Shown in pieces: positions 60,736 to 64,000 of a stretch of DNA of 64,000 bases. Origin of the DNA: an uncultured Pseudomonadota bacterium (GTDB lineage Bacteria; Pseudomonadota; Gammaproteobacteria; Burkholderiales; Usitatibacteraceae); NCBI GenBank assembly GCA_937898635.1, contig CALEJW010000235.1:1-64000 (forward strand). Direction: 5' to 3'. Position 1 is the first letter of the stretch, and every line of letters begins with the position of its first letter. The notes under the pieces were generated by a model, which was not told the origin of the DNA, did no database searches, and was given only the letters and a program-made list of their open reading frames with translations. Both the position numbers and the translations under genes were made by a program.

Positions 60736-61305
60736 CTACTTGGGCGCGTCGGCCGCGTCCGGCGCCTGCGGCGTCTCGGCCTTCTTCGCCGGCGCGCTCG
60801 GGCGCGGGGGCACCTGCCCGGGAAGCGCCGTGCGCGGGTAGCCCGCGCCGTCGAGGGCCGAATTCCAGGCCCCCTCCTCGAAACCCTTCACCTTCGACGC
60901 GCCCACCGTGAGGACGGGCACCTCGATCGCGCCCACGAGCTTCTTCAGGGCTTCCGCGTCGTCCGCGTTGCCCTGGGCGTCGCGCTCGCTGAACGGGATC
61001 CCGCGCCTGGAGAGGAGCTCGCGGCCCTGGCGGCAGGGGTCCCCGCAGTCGGCGCCGGTGAAAAGCGTCACGGGCGACTTCTGCATCGCGATCTGGGTCG
61101 CGTAGGGCAGCTGCGAGGATTCGGCGTAGCCGCCGCCCACGCGCTTCTGCGTGAGGCTCTTGGCGGGCTCCGGCGGGGGCGTGTCCGAATAGTGGACCTT
61201 GCCGTCCTTGTCCACCCAGCGGTAGACGTTCGTCTGCGCGGCGGCGAGCGCCGGCAGCATCAGCGCCGCGGCGAGCAGCGCGGCCAGGCGATGGGGGGTG
61301 GGCAT
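60736..61305 (-). CDS. DUF4124-glutaredoxin-like fusion protein (exported)
   Basis: A 189-residue exported protein. A signal peptide (about 1-23, ending ALAAAQ) precedes DUF4124 ([18 protein letters not shown], about 27-44). A thioredoxin/glutaredoxin-like domain follows (about 75-155: [44 protein letters not shown]). The cysteines are spaced CxxxC rather than the usual CxxC, so classic disulfide-exchange chemistry is uncertain. The tail is Pro/Ala-rich. Confidence 0.88.
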   Translation of the reverse strand: MPTPHRLAALLAAALMLPALAAAQTNVYRWVDKDGKVHYSDTPPPEPAKSLTQKRVGGGYAESSQLPYATQIAMQKSPVTLFTGADCGDPCRQGRELLSRRGIPFSERDAQGNADDAEALKKLVGAIEVPVLTVGASKVKGFEEGAWNSALDGAGYPRTALPGQVPPRPSAPAKKAETPQAPDAADAPK

Positions 61306-61316
61306 CGGTTCCTCCG

Positions 61317-63350
61317 TCAGGCGGTGGCGTCCATCCCATTATGCCGCAGGAGGGCGTCGATCCGGGGCTCGCGGCCGCGGAAGGCGACGAACGACTCGAG
61401 CGCGGGACGGCTGCCGCCGACGCCGAGGATCTCGTCGCGGAAGCGCCCGCCCGTCGCCGGGTTGAGGACGCCTTCCTCCTCGAACGCGCCGAAGGCGTCG
61501 GCGGAGAGCACCTCGGCCCACTTGTAGCTGTAGTAGCCCGCGGCGTAGCCGCCGCCGAAGATGTGCGAGAACTGGTTGGGAAAGCGGTTCCATTCGGGCG
61601 GGTGCACGACCGCCACCCGCCGGCGCACGCGCCCGAGGAGGTCCAGGACCGAATCGGCGGCGCGGTCGAAGTCGTGGTGCAGGTGCATGTCGAAGAGCGC
61701 GAACTCGATCTGGCGCACGAACTGCATGCCGCCCTGGAAGTTCTTCGCCGCGACCATCCGGTCGAAGAGGGCGCGCGGCAGGCGCTCCCCGGTGTCGGCG
61801 TGCCGCGACATGTGGGAGACCACCTCCCACTCCCAGCAGAAGTTCTCCATGAACTGCGAGGGCAATTCCACCGCGTCCCACTCGACCCCGGCGAGCCCCG
61901 AGACCGACAGGTCGTCCACGCGCGTGAGCAGCTGGTGCAGGCCGTGGCCGAACTCGTGGAAGAGCGTGATCACCTCGTCGTGGGTGAAGAGCGCGGGCCG
62001 GCCGCCCACGGGCGCGGAGAAGTTGCAGGTGAGGAAGGCGACCGGGGTCTGCACGCCCCCCGCGAGCCGCCGGCGGTTCCTCGCGTCGTCCATCCACGCG
62101 CCGCCGCGCTTGGCCTCGCGGGCGTGCAGGTCCAGGTAGAACTGGCCCAGGGTCGCGCCCATCGCGTCCTCGATCGCGTAGAAGCCCACGTCCGCGTGCC
62201 AGGTCTCGGCCTCGGCGCGCCGCACCTTCACGCCGTAGAGCGTCTCGACCACGCGGAAGAGCCCGGCGAGCACCGCGTCCTCCGGGAAGTAGCGCCTCAC
62301 GTCCTCGTCGGAGAACGCGTAGCGCTTCTGGCGCAGCCGCTCGCTGGCCCATGCCACGTCCCAGGCCCGGACCTCGGCGAGTCCCAGCTCGGCGCGGGCG
62401 AACTCGGTCACCTCCGCCATGTCGCGTTCCGCGAAGGGCTTGGCTCGCGCCGCGAGGTCCTCGAGGAAGGCGATGACCTCCGCCGGGGACTTCGCCATCT
62501 TGGTCGCGAGCGAGACCCCGGCGAAGGCCGGGTAGCCCAGGAGCGAGGCGACTTCCTCGCGCTTGTCGAGGACGGCGGCGATGAGGGGCGTGTTGTCCCA
62601 CTCGGGGCGGCCGAACTCGGAAGCCCGCGTGACGAAGCCGCGGTACATCTTCTCGCGCAGCGGGGCGTGGTCGGCGTACTGCAGGACCGGCAGGTAGCAG
62701 GGCATGTGCAGCGTGAGCTTCCAGCCCTCCCGGCCCTGCGCCGCGGCCGCCTGCCGCGCCGTCTCCAGGACGTCGGCGGGGATGCCCGAGAGCTCGGCGG
62801 GATCGGTGACGAAGAGGGCGAAGTCGTTGGTCGCGTCGAGCACGTTGTCCTGGAAGCGCGCCGAGAGCGCGGCGAGCTCCTCCTGGAGCTTCGCGAAGCG
62901 GGCCTTTGCCGGCGCCGGCAGCTCGGCGCCGCCGAGGCGGAAGTCGCGCAGCGCGTTCTCCACGTGGCGGCGCCGCGCCGGGGAGAGTTCCGCGAAGGCG
63001 GGCGAGGCGGCGAGCGCCTTGTAGCGCGCGAAGAGGCGCAGGTCCTGGCCCTGCTCCGTCGCGAACTGGGTCACCCTGGGCAGCGCCGCGTTGTAGGCCT
63101 CCCGCAGCGCCGGCGCGTTCACCACCGCGTTCAGGTGCGAGACCTGGGCCCAGGCGCGCGCGAGCCTTTCGTTGGCGCTCTCGAGCGGTTCGACGAAGCT
63201 GTCCCAGGCGGGCGGCGCGCCGTCGGCGGCGAGGCGCTCGATCGTCGCCCGCCCCTCGGCGACGAGCGCCTCGACGGCCGGGACGACGTGCTCCGGCCGG
63301 ATCGCGGCGAAGCGCGGAAGCGCGGAAAAGTCGAGCAGCGGGTTCTCCAT
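61317..63350 (-). CDS. prlC: Oligopeptidase A (M3 zinc metallopeptidase)
   Basis: A 677-residue cytoplasmic peptidase that degrades short peptides, including cleaved signal peptides. The zinc motif is H465-E-F-G-H469 (LFHEFGHGLHQLLT), followed by the third ligand region ELPSQFMENFCWE. Other family segments are LPVLQYADHAPLREKMYRGF and NQFSHIFGGGYAAGYYSYKW (substrate Tyr/His). ATG at 63350. A dihydroorotase-family gene lies upstream. Confidence 0.96.
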   Translation of the reverse strand: MENPLLDFSALPRFAAIRPEHVVPAVEALVAEGRATIERLAADGAPPAWDSFVEPLESANERLARAWAQVSHLNAVVNAPALREAYNAALPRVTQFATEQGQDLRLFARYKALAASPAFAELSPARRRHVENALRDFRLGGAELPAPAKARFAKLQEELAALSARFQDNVLDATNDFALFVTDPAELSGIPADVLETARQAAAAQGREGWKLTLHMPCYLPVLQYADHAPLREKMYRGFVTRASEFGRPEWDNTPLIAAVLDKREEVASLLGYPAFAGVSLATKMAKSPAEVIAFLEDLAARAKPFAERDMAEVTEFARAELGLAEVRAWDVAWASERLRQKRYAFSDEDVRRYFPEDAVLAGLFRVVETLYGVKVRRAEAETWHADVGFYAIEDAMGATLGQFYLDLHAREAKRGGAWMDDARNRRRLAGGVQTPVAFLTCNFSAPVGGRPALFTHDEVITLFHEFGHGLHQLLTRVDDLSVSGLAGVEWDAVELPSQFMENFCWEWEVVSHMSRHADTGERLPRALFDRMVAAKNFQGGMQFVRQIEFALFDMHLHHDFDRAADSVLDLLGRVRRRVAVVHPPEWNRFPNQFSHIFGGGYAAGYYSYKWAEVLSADAFGAFEEEGVLNPATGGRFRDEILGVGGSRPALESFVAFRGREPRIDALLRHNGMDATA

Positions 63351-63382
63351 GGGAATCCGTCCGGGGAAAGGGAAAGGGGGAA

Positions 63383-64000
63383 CTAGCCGGTGTACACGAC
63401 GCGCCCGTCGACGATCGTCGACGCCACGCGCCCGGCGACTTCCAGGCCGAGGAAGGGCGAATTGCGCCCCTGGCTCGCGAGCGCGGCCGGCGTCACCCGC
63501 CAGCGACGCACGGGATCGAAGAGGCACAGGTCGGCCGCGCGCCCCGGGGCGAGGGAGCCCGCCTCGATGCCGAGCACCGCGGCGGGTCGCGAGGTCGCCG
63601 CGGCGAGCGTGTCCGCGAGGTCGAGCTTCATCTCCTCGCCCCAGCGCAGCACCAGCGGCAGGAAGAGCTCGAGGCCGGTGGCGCCGGGCTCGGCTTCGCC
63701 GAAGGGGACCTGCTTCGCGTCGTCGTCGACCGGCGTGTGGTCGGAGCACACGGCGTCGATCGTCCCGTCCGCGAGCGCCTGGCGCAGGGCCTCGCGGTCG
63801 GCCGCGTCGCGAAGCGGCGGCACCAGCCGGGTGTTCGCGTCGAACCCGCCGGCGTCGCGGTCGCAGAGGTGCAGGTGGTGCATGCCCACGTCGCAGGTGA
63901 GCGCGAGGCCGCGCGCCTTGGCCGCGGCCACCAGCGCCACGCCGCGCCCGGTCGAGAGCCTCGCGACGTGGACCCGCGCGCCGGTGGCCTCGGCGAGCTC
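63383..64000 (-). CDS. pyrC: Dihydroorotase-family protein (PyrC/PyrX), C-terminal part
   Basis: About 205 C-terminal residues are visible; the start lies beyond the right edge. The sequence matches the amidohydrolase class found with aspartate carbamoyltransferase in many proteobacteria: CDVGMHHLHLCD, FDANTRLVPPLR, DAVCSDHTPVDDDAK, GATGLELFLPLVLRWG and SLAPGRAADLCLFDP. In Pseudomonas a related copy (PyrX) is inactive and only stabilises PyrB. The metal-binding HxH motif that would decide is outside the window, so active or structural status is open. Confidence 0.82.
   Translation of the reverse strand, partial: ELAEATGARVHVARLSTGRGVALVAAAKARGLALTCDVGMHHLHLCDRDAGGFDANTRLVPPLRDAADREALRQALADGTIDAVCSDHTPVDDDAKQVPFGEAEPGATGLELFLPLVLRWGEEMKLDLADTLAAATSRPAAVLGIEAGSLAPGRAADLCLFDPVRRWRVTPAALASQGRNSPFLGLEVAGRVASTIVDGRVVYTG

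Overview
This is a 64 kb stretch of a high-GC bacterial chromosome. It most likely belongs to a betaproteobacterium. The support is gene order: mreBCD-mrdA-rodA-rlpA, ybeD-lipB-lipA, glnA-DUF4124-ntrB-ntrC, an EIIA(Man)-HPr-EI cluster with no sugar permease, metX-metW, DUF971-ubiE-ubiJ, and a lysine/alanine-rich histone H1-like protein. I saw no rRNA, tRNA, insertion sequence, prophage or CRISPR array. Coding density is very high, and many neighbouring genes share ATGA, GTGA or TGATG stop/start overlaps, so translational coupling is common.

Layout. 1-5.9 kb (minus): tamB (cut by the left edge), tamA, an EamA transporter, ubiJ, ubiE and a DUF971 gene. 5.95-12.2 kb (plus): a large CHASE/PAS/GAF/GGDEF/EAL protein, then phoB-phoR. 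12.2-14.7 kb: a three-gene PTS. 14.7-17.9 kb: a SAM-II-type riboswitch with a terminator hairpin ahead of metX-metW, then an MFS gene. 18-23.7 kb: ampG, msrB, a small Myb/SANT-like protein, an ABC-F protein, an ExoA/APE1-like nuclease and pyrE. 23.7-27.7 kb: a DUF4124 protein and gatCAB. 27.8-38.6 kb: one long co-directional run for cell shape, wall and lipoate (mreB to lipA, then a DUF4124 protein).

38.7-43.9 kb: two small membrane proteins, malate synthase with a divergent LysR regulator, and a LytTR two-component pair. 43.9-47.8 kb: argH, a cysteine-rich MarR regulator, cyaY, lptM and lysA. 48-52.2 kb: the histone H1-like gene, thpR, mgtE, mtgA and aroE. 52.5-57.3 kb: the glnA-DUF4124-ntrB-ntrC nitrogen cluster with a sigma-54-type promoter. 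57.3-64 kb (minus): a soluble GGDEF/EAL protein, xthA, a DUF4124-glutaredoxin protein, prlC and the C-terminal part of a dihydroorotase-family protein.

Most of the window is housekeeping. The most unusual signal is a MarR-family regulator with five C-terminal cysteines. Its promoter carries two perfect 15-bp palindromes, one inside the -35/-10 spacer. An identical copy of the second palindrome lies upstream of the histone H1-like gene about 1.8 kb away, suggesting a small regulon linking a possible redox or metal sensor to a nucleoid protein. Other points of interest are the SAM-II riboswitch with its terminator, four DUF4124 proteins, two classes of ExoIII nuclease, and a 67-residue membrane protein with a near-ideal ribosome binding site.
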